This document shows, in pieces, positions 40,665-49,564 of a stretch of DNA of 64,000 bases (positions within the stretch are counted from its first letter, which is position 1; each line of letters begins with the position of its first letter). Position numbers and translations under genes: made by a program. The notes beneath the pieces were generated by a model. That model ran no database searches and was not told the DNA's origin. It saw only the letters and a program-made list of their open reading frames with translations. The stretch comes from Streptomyces sp. NBC_00091 (GTDB taxonomy: Bacteria; Actinomycetota; Actinomycetes; Streptomycetales; Streptomycetaceae): NCBI RefSeq assembly GCF_026343185.1, contig NZ_JAPEMA010000001.1:2108001-2172000 (forward strand), in the 5' to 3' direction.

Positions 40665-41597
40665 ATGCGTGCGGTAGCCCAGGACCGGTTCGGCGGGCCC
40701 GAGGTGCTCGAGGTCGTCGAGGTGGAGCGTCCGGTGCCCGGGCCGGCCGAGGTGCTCGTACGGGTCCACGCGGCCGGGGTCAACCCGACGGACTCCTGGC
40801 ACCGCGCCACCGGCGGCCTCGCCGGCGAGGTGATCCGGCTCGGCTGGGACGTCTCCGGCGTGGTCGAGGCGGTCGGCCTCGGGGTCACCACCCTCGCCCC
40901 CGGCGACGAGGTGTTCGGCATGCCGCGCCACCCGCTCCCGGCGGGCACGTACGCGGAGTACGTCACCTCCCCCGCCCGGCACCTGGTCCGCAAGCCCGCC
41001 GCGCTGAGCCACGTACAGGCCGCCGCGCTGCCGCTGGCCGCGCTCACCGCCTGGCAGGCCCTGGTGGACACCGCCGGCCTGCGCCCCGGGCAGCGGGTGC
41101 TGATCCACGCGGCGGCGGGCGGGGTCGGCCACCTCGCCGTGCAGATCGCCAAGTCCCGCGGCGCGTACGTCATCGGCACCGCCCGCGCGGCCAAGCACGA
41201 CTTCCTGCGCGGCCTCGGCGCCGACGAGCTGGTCGACTACACCCGGGCCGACTTCGAGACGGCCACCCCGCCCGTCGACGTCGTACTCGACGCCATCGGC
41301 GGGGAGTACGGGCCGCGCTCGCTGCGCGCCCTGCGCCCCGGCGGCATCGTGGTCTCCCTCGCCTCCCCGGCCGAGGCGTACCTGGCGGACGAGGCCCGCC
41401 CGCTCGGGCTGCGCGCGGCCTTCATGGCCGTGGAGGCCGACCAGGCGGGGATGCGGGAGATCGCCGCCCTGGCGGAGGCCGGTCTGCTGCGGCCGGAGAT
41501 CGACACGGTCCTGCCGCTGGAACTGGCGGGCAAGGCCCACGAGCTCGCCGACAGCCGCCGGACCACCGGCAAGATCGTTCTCACCGTCACCGACTGA
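40665..41597 (+). CDS. Zinc-independent quinone oxidoreductase (MDR family)
   Basis: A 310-aa NADPH:quinone-type reductase. It begins MRAVAQDRFGGPEVLEVVEV, and the Rossmann motif is HAAAGGVGHLAVQIAK (about 145-160). The zinc ligands of alcohol dehydrogenases are absent. The ATG at 40665 begins the family match, although a GTG 21 bases upstream is in frame. It lies 24 bases before an alpha/beta hydrolase gene, suggesting one transcript under the GlxA-type regulator. Confidence 0.88.
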   Translation: MRAVAQDRFGGPEVLEVVEVERPVPGPAEVLVRVHAAGVNPTDSWHRATGGLAGEVIRLGWDVSGVVEAVGLGVTTLAPGDEVFGMPRHPLPAGTYAEYVTSPARHLVRKPAALSHVQAAALPLAALTAWQALVDTAGLRPGQRVLIHAAAGGVGHLAVQIAKSRGAYVIGTARAAKHDFLRGLGADELVDYTRADFETATPPVDVVLDAIGGEYGPRSLRALRPGGIVVSLASPAEAYLADEARPLGLRAAFMAVEADQAGMREIAALAEAGLLRPEIDTVLPLELAGKAHELADSRRTTGKIVLTVTD

Positions 41598-41621
41598 CCG
41601 ACCGACCGTCAAGGAGAAACG

Positions 41622-42296
41622 ATGGCCACATACGTCCTCGTCCCCGGCGCATGGCACGGCGCCTGGACCTACGAACCCCTCGCCCGGCAGCTGCGCGAGC
41701 ACGGCCACGAGGCCTTCCCGCTGACCCTCACCGGGGTGGGAGAGCGGCGGCACCTGCTCAGCGCCTCGGTCAACCTCGACACCCACATCGACGACGTGGT
41801 CAACCTGCTGGCGGACCAGGAGATCACCGACGCGGTGCTGGTCGGGCACAGCTACGGCGGGATGGTGATAACCGGCGCCGCCGACCGCGCGCCCGGGCGG
41901 GTGGCGGGGCTGGTGTACATCGACGCGATGGTCCCCGAGGACGGGGACTCCACCTGGTCCCTCGTCACCGAGCAGGAGCGCGGCTGGTACCTGAACGGCG
42001 TGGCCGAGACGGGCTACGCCAGCGCGCCGCTGCCCTTCTTCGACCCCCGGGCGACCCCGCACCCGCTGGCCTCCCTGCTCCAGGCGGTCCGCCTGGAGGG
42101 CGGGCTGGACCGCTTCGGGAGCCGGGACTACGTCTACGCGGCCGGCTGGGACGGCGCGTCCCCCTTCACCGCGCTGTACGAGCGGCTGCTCGGCGACCCC
42201 GCCTGGCGCACCCACGCGCTGGCCTCCGGGCACAACGTGATGCGGGACGCGCCGCAGGAGCTGCTGAAGGTCCTGCTGGCGGCCGGGCAGCGCTAG
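41622..42296 (+). CDS. Alpha/beta hydrolase (salicylate-esterase-like)
   Basis: A 224-aa hydrolase. It begins ATYVLVPGAWHGAWTYEPLA, which forms the oxyanion region, the nucleophile elbow is GHSYGG, and the catalytic His is likely in SGHNVMRDAP near the end. This is the EstC/salicylate-esterase-type small hydrolase group. RBS AAGGAG is present. Its TAG overlaps the stop of the convergent hydrolase by two bases. Confidence 0.9.
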   Translation: MATYVLVPGAWHGAWTYEPLARQLREHGHEAFPLTLTGVGERRHLLSASVNLDTHIDDVVNLLADQEITDAVLVGHSYGGMVITGAADRAPGRVAGLVYIDAMVPEDGDSTWSLVTEQERGWYLNGVAETGYASAPLPFFDPRATPHPLASLLQAVRLEGGLDRFGSRDYVYAAGWDGASPFTALYERLLGDPAWRTHALASGHNVMRDAPQELLKVLLAAGQR

Positions 42297-43168
42297 GGAG
42301 ACACGGTGACCCCCTCGAGGAAGGGCTCCAGCGCCGCGCGGAGCGCGGCGGGCTGGTCGTAGTGGACGTAGTGGCCCGCATCCGGGATCTCGGCGTACTG
42401 GCCGGCCGGGAGGACGCGGACCATCTCCTGGGCCTCCGCGCGGCCCAGCTCGCCGTCCAGGCCGCGGACGACCAGGGTGGGGCAGCGGACCTGGGCCAGC
42501 TCCTCCCAGTGCGCGTCGTGCACCCAGGTCTCGCGGACGGTCAGCATCTGGCTGCGGGAGAAGAGCGGGCGCCAGCCGTCCGGCGCCTCATGCATCACCT
42601 CGGCGAAGAAGGCGCCGCGGCCGGGGTCGGGGCGCTCCACCCGGGGGTCGTCCTCGCCGAACCAGCGACGGGCGGCGTCCTGCGTGGGGAAGGGCACCGG
42701 CCAGCGGCGGAACCAGTCCTCCCACTCCTGCTGCGAGGCCTCGCCGAGCGCGGAGGCGCGCATGTCGCAGATGACCAGGGCCTGGACGAGCTCGGGGCGC
42801 CGGGCGGCGAGCTGCCATCCGGTGAGGGCGCCCATGGAGTGGCCGATCAGCACCACGGGGCCGAGCCCGAGCTGCTCGATGACGGCCTCCGCATCGGCGA
42901 CGAAGGCCTCGCGGCCCAGGAGCGCGGCGGCGGCCCGGTCGCGGCCGGCCGACGGGTGGCCGCTGTGGCCGTGCCCGCGCTGGTCCAGGGCCACGACGCG
43001 GCGGTGCTCGCCCAGCCAGCGCGCGGTGCCGGCCCAGTGGAGGGCGCGGCCCATCAGGCCGTGGAGTAACAGGACCGCCGGCTGCCGGGGCTCCGCGGGC
43101 GGTTCCCGGAACTCCCAGGCGGCCAGGCGAACGCCGTCGGCACCCGTCACATCGATGCGCTGTACCAC
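42293..43168 (-). CDS. Alpha/beta hydrolase
   Basis: A 291-aa hydrolase. The oxyanion region is LLLHGLMGRALHW, the GxSxG elbow is GHSMGA, the acid is likely in VRGLDGELG and the His is in DAGHYVHYDQP. The GTG at 43168 is used because the domain begins about ten residues later; a longer reading frame upstream has no features. The C-terminus overlaps the convergent hydrolase stop. The start lies 300 bases from the dmdR1-like 3' end, with a terminator between. Confidence 0.85.
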   Translation of the reverse strand: MVQRIDVTGADGVRLAAWEFREPPAEPRQPAVLLLHGLMGRALHWAGTARWLGEHRRVVALDQRGHGHSGHPSAGRDRAAAALLGREAFVADAEAVIEQLGLGPVVLIGHSMGALTGWQLAARRPELVQALVICDMRASALGEASQQEWEDWFRRWPVPFPTQDAARRWFGEDDPRVERPDPGRGAFFAEVMHEAPDGWRPLFSRSQMLTVRETWVHDAHWEELAQVRCPTLVVRGLDGELGRAEAQEMVRVLPAGQYAEIPDAGHYVHYDQPAALRAALEPFLEGVTVSP

Positions 43169-43385
43169 CGGAGATGCACCCCCTTCGCTCCCGGCCAGAC
43201 TATCGAACCCGCATTCGAAAACGGGCGTCTCGCCGGCAACACCGCTCTTTCGAGTGACCTTGCTCAAGGATTGGCCGCCGCTGCCGATGGAGATCCTTTC
43301 AACAGGGAGGCGGGCCGCTCGGGGAAGACGGTCCGAAGGGGATGACCTTGAGAGCTCGGGGCTCCAGGTCAACAAGGGGAGGACC

Positions 43386-43413
43386 GGTCCCGGCGCCGAA
43401 AGGCGCCGGGACC
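43386..43413 (-). terminator. Terminator hairpin after the DmdR1 gene
   Basis: A perfect 12-bp stem (GGTCCCGGCGCC / GGCGCCGGGACC) with a GAAA loop lies about 65 bases after the dmdR1-like stop on the reverse strand. Confidence 0.75.
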
Positions 43414-43476
43414 GCCCACTTCCACCACTCTCCGCGCACCGCCGTCAACGGGGCGAACCAGCTGCTGCCGCAGCGG

Positions 43477-44169
43477 TCAGCGCTTGGCGACGAACACGTG
43501 CGAGGCGATGTCCGCGTCCAGCTCCGCCGCCTCGCCGCCGCTGCCGACCAGCACCCCGCCCGGGGACTCCGTCACGCTCACCACCGAGCCGGGCTGCACG
43601 CCCGCCCGCCGCAGCGTGTACATCAGCTGGGCGTCGGTCTGGATCGGCTCCCCGATCCGGCGGACGACCACCGTCTTGCCTTCGCTGCCCGGGTCCAGCT
43701 CGGACAGGCTGACCATGCCGTCCTCCAGGAACGGGTCCGCCTCGGCCTTCTCGCCCAGCTCCTCCAGGCCCGGGATCGGGTTCCCGTACGGAGACTCGGT
43801 CGGGTGGCGCAGCAGCTCCAGCACGCGCCGCTCCACCGCCTCGCTCATCACGTGCTCCCAGCGGCAGGCCTCGGCGTGCACCTGCTCCCACTCCAGGCCG
43901 ATGACGTCGACGAGCAGGCATTCCGCGAGCCGGTGCTTGCGCATCACGCGCGTGGCGAGCTTGCGGCCCTCGTCGGTCAGCTCCAGGTGCCGGTCGCTGG
44001 CCACCGCGACCAGCCCGTCACGCTCCATGCGGGCCACGGTCTGGCTCACCGTCGGGCCGCTCTGGTCCAGCCGCTCGGCGATCCGGGCGCGCATGGGGAC
44101 CACACCTTCCTCTTCCAGCTCCAGGATGGTGCGGAGATACATCTCCGTGGTGTCGATCAGTCCGGACAT
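43477..44169 (-). CDS. dmdR1: Iron-dependent repressor, DtxR family
   Basis: A 230-aa DtxR/IdeR-type repressor. The N-terminal wHTH (MSGLIDTTEMYLRTILELEE and then RIAERLDQSGPTVSQTVARM) is followed by the metal-binding and dimerisation domain (RHRLAECLLVDVIGLEWEQV, then CRWEHVMSEAVERRV) and a C-terminal SH3-like domain. The protein closely matches DmdR1, the main Fe2+-responsive repressor of siderophore genes in Streptomyces. It is divergent from the SIS gene. An uninterrupted antiparallel ORF covers most of it (see findings). Confidence 0.93.
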   Translation of the reverse strand: MSGLIDTTEMYLRTILELEEEGVVPMRARIAERLDQSGPTVSQTVARMERDGLVAVASDRHLELTDEGRKLATRVMRKHRLAECLLVDVIGLEWEQVHAEACRWEHVMSEAVERRVLELLRHPTESPYGNPIPGLEELGEKAEADPFLEDGMVSLSELDPGSEGKTVVVRRIGEPIQTDAQLMYTLRRAGVQPGSVVSVTESPGGVLVGSGGEAAELDADIASHVFVAKR

Positions 44170-44315
44170 TCGTGCCCCTCGGATTGCGTGCGCTGGCCCT
44201 GTCCCCAATTCTGACGCATCGGGCCGACAACCGTCCCGCGCCGAGCGTCAAGGCATGTACTGGACATCCCCACGGGGACGGTCGGCCCGGGATTGACGCC
44301 CGTATTGACACGCCC

Positions 44316-44328
44316 TTGGTACAGACCG
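44316..44328 (+). promoter_or_regulatory. DasR-box-like site upstream of the SIS gene
   Basis: TTGGTACAGACCG matches the dre consensus TGGTCTAGACCA at nine of twelve positions. DasR represses amino-sugar genes and its boxes lie upstream of them, which fits an SIS-domain protein. A TTGACA at 44305-44310 is just upstream. Tentative. Confidence 0.35.
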
Positions 44329-44394
44329 CACGGTGAGCGGCGGACATCGACGACGCAGCCACCGCGCACCCCACCCTGAAAGGGCCCACGGCGT

Positions 44395-45150
44395 ATGAGC
44401 GAGAGCAAGCTGGCCGGTCAGTTCTTCGACGCCGCCATCGGCCTGCTGGAGCGGGTGCGCGACGAGGAGGGCGCGCGGATCACCGAGGCCGGGGCCGTGA
44501 TCGCCCGGGCCGTCGCCTCCGGGAACCGGCTCTTCGCCTTCGGCGCCGGGCACTCCTCGCTGCCCGCCCAGGACGTGGTCTACCGGGCCGGCGGCCTCGC
44601 GCTGATGAACTTCCTCGCCGTCCCGGGCACCGCGGGCGTCGACGTCATGCCCGCCACGCTGGGCAGCGCCCTGGAGCGGGTCGACGGACTCGCCGGGGCG
44701 GTCCTGGACAGCAGCCCGGCCTCCGCGGGGGACGTCCTCATCGTCATCTCGCTCTCCGGGCGCAACGCACTGCCCGTCGAGATGGCCATGAACGCCCGCG
44801 CGATCGGCCTCGAGGTCATCGGGGTGACCTCGGTGGCGTACGCGACGGAGACCAAGTCGCGGCACGTCTCGGGCACCTTCCTCAAGGACCACTGCGACAT
44901 CGTCCTCGACAGCAAGATCGCGGTCGGCGACGCCGAGCTGTCGGTCGACGGCGTCGACGCGCCGTTCGCCCCCGCCTCCACCGTCGTGACCAGCGCCATC
45001 ATGCAGGCGGTGATGGCGGCGGCGGCCGGCGAGCTGGTGGCGCGGGGCGTCGAGCCGCCGCTGCTGCGCTCGGGGAACGTGGACGGCGGCCACGAGTGGA
45101 ACGGGCGCGTCATGCAGGAGTACGGGGACCGGATCTTCTTCCGCCACTAG
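44395..45150 (+). CDS. SIS-domain phosphosugar-binding protein (UPF0309-like)
   Basis: A 251-aa protein with one SIS domain. The helix RLFAFGAGHSSLPAQDV and the sugar-phosphate loop VISLSGRNALPVEMAMNA are typical of SIS isomerase/kinase-regulator proteins. The ending GNVDGGHEWNGRVMQEYGDR is conserved in the UPF0309 group. It likely binds or isomerises a phosphosugar, possibly linked to amino-sugar metabolism. The ATG at 44395 is used. It is divergent from dmdR1. Confidence 0.88.
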   Translation: MSESKLAGQFFDAAIGLLERVRDEEGARITEAGAVIARAVASGNRLFAFGAGHSSLPAQDVVYRAGGLALMNFLAVPGTAGVDVMPATLGSALERVDGLAGAVLDSSPASAGDVLIVISLSGRNALPVEMAMNARAIGLEVIGVTSVAYATETKSRHVSGTFLKDHCDIVLDSKIAVGDAELSVDGVDAPFAPASTVVTSAIMQAVMAAAAGELVARGVEPPLLRSGNVDGGHEWNGRVMQEYGDRIFFRH

Positions 45151-45177
45151 GGGGTGTCCATCAGGCGCCCGGCCCCC

Positions 45178-46500
45178 TCAGCCTCCCGCCGGACCGCCCA
45201 TGGCCAGGTCCAGGTCCGCCGCCACCCGGGCCGCGACCTCCTCCGCGTACAGGGCGTCCGCGCGCTCGAAGGGCGGGCGCGAGGCACCCCGCAGGAAGGT
45301 GAGGGCGCCCAGGGTGCGGCCGCGGCTGCGGAGCACCGCGCACAGCGCGTACGTGGAGCCCGGGGGCCACTGGCGGGCCCGGGCCCACGCCTCGGCCGCC
45401 TCGCCGCCCTCCGGGGCGCCGGCCCGCACCGGGCCGATGCGGTCCATGGCCTGGAGCGCCGGGTGCGCGGCTTCGTACCGGACGGGGATCGCGCCCGGCC
45501 CCGGCAGCAGCAGCGCCAGCCCGGACGGGGACACAGCCGAGCGGACCAGCCGCCGCCCGGGCCCCGGTTCCCGTACGTCGACCAGCGCGTGCTCCGCGAA
45601 GCCGGCCAGCGCGAAGTCCAGCCGGACGGCGGCCGCCTCCGCCGGGTCCTCGCACTCGGCGGCGGCCCGCCCCGCCCGGTGCAGCTGGTTGGCCCGGAAC
45701 CGCAGCTGCCCGGTGTCCAGCTCGGCCTGCCGGGCCTCGGTGACGTCCTGGAACAGCCAGCCGACCCCCAGCGGCACCGGCTCCTCCGCCAGCGGCGACG
45801 CCAGCCGCAGGAACCCGCTCCGCCAGCAGCGCCGGCGCACCCCCTCCGCGGTCCGCACCGACACCCACAGCTCCAGCGGCGACGGCGGCGCCCCCTCGGC
45901 CAGCACGTGCTGGAGCGCGCCCTCCAGCTCCTCGACGCCCTGGGCCAGCAGATCGCCGAGCGGCCGCCCGAGCAGCGCGCCGCGCCCGGCCCCGAAGGCG
46001 CGGGCGGCGTGCGCGTTGACCACCGCCGGGCGCAGGTCCACGTCGACGAGGACGACCCCCCAGGAGGCGTCGTCCATCAGCGCCTCGCTCAGGGCGATGG
46101 ACCGTTCCAGGTCGATCTGGGCGTGGACCTCGCTGAAGGCGCAGTAGACCCCGGCCGGTTTCCCGTCGGCGCCGGGCACCGCGGCGGACTGGGTCCGTAC
46201 GAGGATCCGCCCGCCGTCCTTGGTCAGCAGGGCGAACTCGTGCACCTGCCGGCCGGGCGCGTCCTGCGCGGACATCAGCCGGTCCTGTACGTCGGCGGCG
46301 TCGGCGGCGCGCACGGCCCAGCCCGCGAACCCGCGCCGCCCCACGGCCTCGGCGGCGGTCCAGCCGAGGATCCGCTCGGCCTCGCGGTTCCAGTGGGTGA
46401 TCACGCCGCCGGAGTCGAACGCGCACAGGGCGGCGTCCATCCCGTCGAGCAGCGCTGCGAGCAGATCGTCGGCGGTGTCACTACGTCCGGAAGCACTCAC
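45178..46500 (-). CDS. PAS-domain sensory protein without output domain
   Basis: A 440-aa protein. A PAS domain lies at about 15-130 (AALCAFDSGGVITHWNREAERILGW is its core start), a second PAS at about 140-250 (WGVVLVDVDLRPAVVNAHAA), and a GAF-like region at about 270-430. It lacks a histidine kinase, GGDEF or SpoIIE domain, so it may pass its signal through protein contacts. The GTG at 46500 has GGGGG upstream. It is convergent with the SIS gene. Confidence 0.75.
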   Translation of the reverse strand: MSASGRSDTADDLLAALLDGMDAALCAFDSGGVITHWNREAERILGWTAAEAVGRRGFAGWAVRAADAADVQDRLMSAQDAPGRQVHEFALLTKDGGRILVRTQSAAVPGADGKPAGVYCAFSEVHAQIDLERSIALSEALMDDASWGVVLVDVDLRPAVVNAHAARAFGAGRGALLGRPLGDLLAQGVEELEGALQHVLAEGAPPSPLELWVSVRTAEGVRRRCWRSGFLRLASPLAEEPVPLGVGWLFQDVTEARQAELDTGQLRFRANQLHRAGRAAAECEDPAEAAAVRLDFALAGFAEHALVDVREPGPGRRLVRSAVSPSGLALLLPGPGAIPVRYEAAHPALQAMDRIGPVRAGAPEGGEAAEAWARARQWPPGSTYALCAVLRSRGRTLGALTFLRGASRPPFERADALYAEEVAARVAADLDLAMGGPAGG

Positions 46501-46699
46501 CTGGCACCCCCTGCAGGTGTTCGCGTGTGCGGCACGTCAGATCATTGAACTGGAACGTGACGCAGCCCACACCGCGTTCGGGGAAATCGATGCGCACTGG
46601 GATGCCGCGGACGGCGCGACCACAGAACGACCACACGTTCGAGTGATGTCTACTTGTCCGTCCCCGCTGCCCGATCGAGGTAGGTAGCGTCAGTTGCAT

Positions 46700-47005
46700 C
46701 ACGAGAAGGGAGGTCACTCGCTCCCTCACGGAGTGACCAGCCCCAGTCATCACGATCCTCGGATCAGAGAAGGTGCCTCGATGACTACGTTCTCCGCAGG
46801 TGAGCAGACCCACCAGGCTGTGCTTCCTCAGCAGCCCGCTCTGGAATCCGTGAGAGCAGACACCCCCGGGAGCAGGGACGAAACGGCTCACGGACTCCCG
46901 GCCGCAAGGCCGGGCACCGGTGTGGAACATGGGCGAGGGGAGACCGGCGGGCGCCGCACCTGGACCCGTCGGCGGAACGCCGGATCCGCTGCTTCAGCAG
47001 CGTCC
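46700..47005 (+). ncRNA. Possible IscB omega RNA (HEARO-like)
   Basis: The 300 bases before the iscB start carry several hairpins: GGTCACTC/GAGTGACC (46712-46738) and CCCGGCC-GCAA-GGCCGGG (46897-46914). IscB systems have their omega RNA directly upstream of the gene, with the guide at its 5' end. The exact RNA limits cannot be read by eye, so the coordinates are approximate. Confidence 0.4.
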
Positions 47006-48458
47006 ATGGCAGAGACCGGGAGCGGTGACGCTCCCCGCCGAACAGCAAGCCGAGTTTTCGTTCTGGCCAAAGGAGGTGAGCCGCTCATGCCCTGCCGCCC
47101 TGCCCGTGCACGCGAGTTACTCGACAGTAGACGTGCCGTCGTAGCACGGCACGCGCCCTTTACCATCCGGCTCAAACACCGAACGCGCGCGGTCTCCGAC
47201 GTCTCGGGCGTACAACTGCGCCTCGACCCCGGCTCCAAGGCGACGGGGATCGCCGTGACCGATGAACGCCACCACGTTGGTCCAACAGGTCGAACCGCCG
47301 TCGCACGCCGAGGGCTGGTCGCAATCGAGCTCCGGCATCGGGGACAGCAGATCCACAGCGGCATGATGCGGCGCGCGGGATACCGTCGCCGACGGCGCAC
47401 GGCGAATCTCCGGTACCGGGCCCCTCGGCACGACAACCGCCCCCGGCCGAACGGCTGGCTCCCACCGTCCCTGCGCCACCGCATCGACTCCACGATGTCG
47501 CTCGTCACGCGGCTGTGCCGCTACGCACCAGTTCTTGAGATCCACGTGGAGCAGGTCGCCTTCGACACGACCGCTGTCGCAGAGGTCGGGCCATCCCGCA
47601 CTACGAGAGAACCCGGGGCCAACGCGCGCCGGATCCGAGATCCGTGAGTTCCTCCTGGCCAAGTGGAACAGATCTTGCGCCTACTGCGGCGCCACCGGAG
47701 TACCGCTCAACATCGAACACGTCCGTCCCCGGGGCCGAGGAGGATCAGACCGCGTGTCGAATCTTGTCCTAGCCTGCGTTCCCTGCAACCAGGCGAAGGG
47801 GACTCTACGGGTCGAGGAGTTCCTCATCGACCAGCCTGCCCGCCTGGGAAGCGTGATCGCCCAGCTCAGGAGACCGCTACAGGACGTCGCCGCCATGAAC
47901 GCCACCAGATTCCGGCTCGTGGAGACTCTCGGGGTGCTGGATGTACCGGTGCATACCTGGTCGGGTGGCCGCACCCGCTGGAACCGCGTAGTGATGGGAC
48001 TACCGAAGAGCCACACACTCGATGCCCTGTCGATTGGGTTTATTGACCATGATCGAGGAGACGCCGTCGTACGGGCGCCCACACAGATCCTGGTGGTGGC
48101 TTCGACGGGGCGAGGCTCGTACGCCAGAACCACCCCGGACCGGTTCGGGTTCCCTCGCTTGCGGCGGCCTCGCAGCAAGATCCACCACGGGTATGTCACC
48201 GGCGACCTGGTGCGAGCCGTGGTTCCCCAGGGGAAATGGGCCGGTACCTGGGTGGGACGCATCGCGGTCCGGACGAGCGGCCAGCACCGCATCAGCACTC
48301 TGACCAGCCGCTTCGACGTCTCCCATCGGCATCTCAGGCTGCTCCAGAGGGCCGATGGATATACCTACGGATTCGCCCCCGAAATTCGGTTGAGCGGCGT
48401 CCACAGGCCTGCCTACAGTGGTCGCACACTGAAAGGAGGTGATCCCGGAAATGTATGA
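47006..48458 (+). pseudogene. iscB: IscB RNA-guided nuclease gene with a frameshift
   Basis: The N-terminal part has the PLMP segment (FVLAKGGEPLMPCRPARAREL), RuvC-I (RLDPGSKATGIAV, catalytic Asp), the Arg-rich bridge (GYRRRRRTANLRYRA) and RuvC-II (EIHVEQVAFDT). After about 47600 the frame runs to a stop at 47647. The remaining parts lie in the +1 frame: EIREFLLAKWNRSCAYCGA begins the HNH domain, whose core is LNIEHVRPRGRGG with CVPCNQAKGT, then RuvC-III (KSHTLDALSIG). All catalytic motifs are intact, so the break is recent, a sequencing error, or tolerated as a split protein. The start at 47006 is the best ATG. Confidence 0.8.
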
Positions 48459-48701
48459 AATCCGGACGCGTGAGGTGGCTGCGGGCTAAGCGCCCGTCGT
48501 CGCACGCACCCAGTGCGGTGCCCGGCGGGATCGCCAGGCGCCAATCCACAGCAGTCACCCGACCCGCGGGCTCGCCGGTACGTCCGGCCGGCTTCTCTCA
48601 CTGCAGGAGAGAGACCCGAGCCCGCGGGTCGTCTGCGTTGCCCGCTCCGGGCAACGGCGGCAAGCGGGTCGGAACCACCTCGCTCGGCCCCCCGGGCAGC
48701 C
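48459..48701. other. Intergenic region between iscB and pdxH
   Basis: About 240 bases with no supported gene. The right border of the IscB element should fall in the first part, but no clear end hairpin is visible. Strong inverted segments (GAGCCCGCGGG-like at 48560-48630) may terminate transcription. Confidence 0.35.
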
Positions 48702-49364
48702 TCAGGGGCAGAGCCGCTCCAGCCGCCACTTGCCGCCCTCCAGGACGTACCGCAGCCGGTCGTGCAGCCGGTTCTCGTGGCCCTGCCAGAACTCCACCGC
48801 GTCGGGCACCACCCGCACCCCGCCCCACTCCGGCGGCACCGGGACCTGCTCGCCCTCCGGGTAGCGCTCCGCCAGCTCCGCGTAACGGCGGTCCAGCTCC
48901 TCGCGCGAGCCGATCACCCGGGACTGCTCGCTCGCCCACGCGCCCAGCTGCGAGCCGTGCGGCCGGGAGCGGAAGTAGGCGGCCGTCTCGTCCCGGCCGA
49001 TCCGCGCGGCCGTGCCCGTCACGATGACCTGGCGGGCGATCGGATGCCAGGGGAAGAGCAGCGAGACGTACGGGTTCTCGTCGATCTCCCGGCCCTTGCG
49101 GGAGCCGTAGTTGGTGAAGAAGACAAAGCCCCGCGCGTCGAACTGCTTCAGCAGCACCGTGCGCGAGCTGGGGCGGCCGTCGGAGGTGGCGGTCGAGACG
49201 ACCATCGCGTTCGGCTCGAAGAGGTGCGAGTCGGCCGCCTGCTGGAACCACACGGCGAACTGCGCCACCGGGTCCTCGGCGAGGCTCTCCTCGGTCACGA
49301 TCTCCGAGCGGTACTGCTTGCGCATGACGGCGGGGTCAATGTCCTGATCGGTCACACGGGCCAT
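48702..49364 (-). CDS. pdxH: Pyridoxamine 5'-phosphate oxidase
   Basis: A 220-aa FMN oxidase. [23 protein letters not shown] and [17 protein letters not shown] are FMN/PLP-binding segments, and the C-terminus ends with [24 protein letters not shown], the family's typical ending. It makes PLP from pyridoxine or pyridoxamine phosphate in the cytosol. The ATG at 49364 is used. It is divergent from the citrate synthase gene with 200 bases between. Full length. Confidence 0.95.
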   Translation of the reverse strand: MARVTDQDIDPAVMRKQYRSEIVTEESLAEDPVAQFAVWFQQAADSHLFEPNAMVVSTATSDGRPSSRTVLLKQFDARGFVFFTNYGSRKGREIDENPYVSLLFPWHPIARQVIVTGTAARIGRDETAAYFRSRPHGSQLGAWASEQSRVIGSREELDRRYAELAERYPEGEQVPVPPEWGGVRVVPDAVEFWQGHENRLHDRLRYVLEGGKWRLERLCP

Positions 49365-49564
49365 CCTGCCGCAGGACGACAGCTGCCGGTGTGCCGTATG
49401 TCACGCTTCCGCAGGCCCACCGGAACGGACAAAATCTTGGGGCTGGTCCGAGGGTCCCCGCGCGGGTGACCATCGGCCATGCCGGGCATCAACGGGGATG
49501 ACCGCGCCGGACCGCGAATCACGCCGGGAGCCGCGCGTGTTCGCACTATCTGAGGAGCCGCCTG

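Noticed and set aside
44292..44330. Sigma-70 promoter for the SIS gene from TTGACA at 44305
   Set aside because: No -10 hexamer lies 16-19 bases downstream, so only the DasR-like box is reported.
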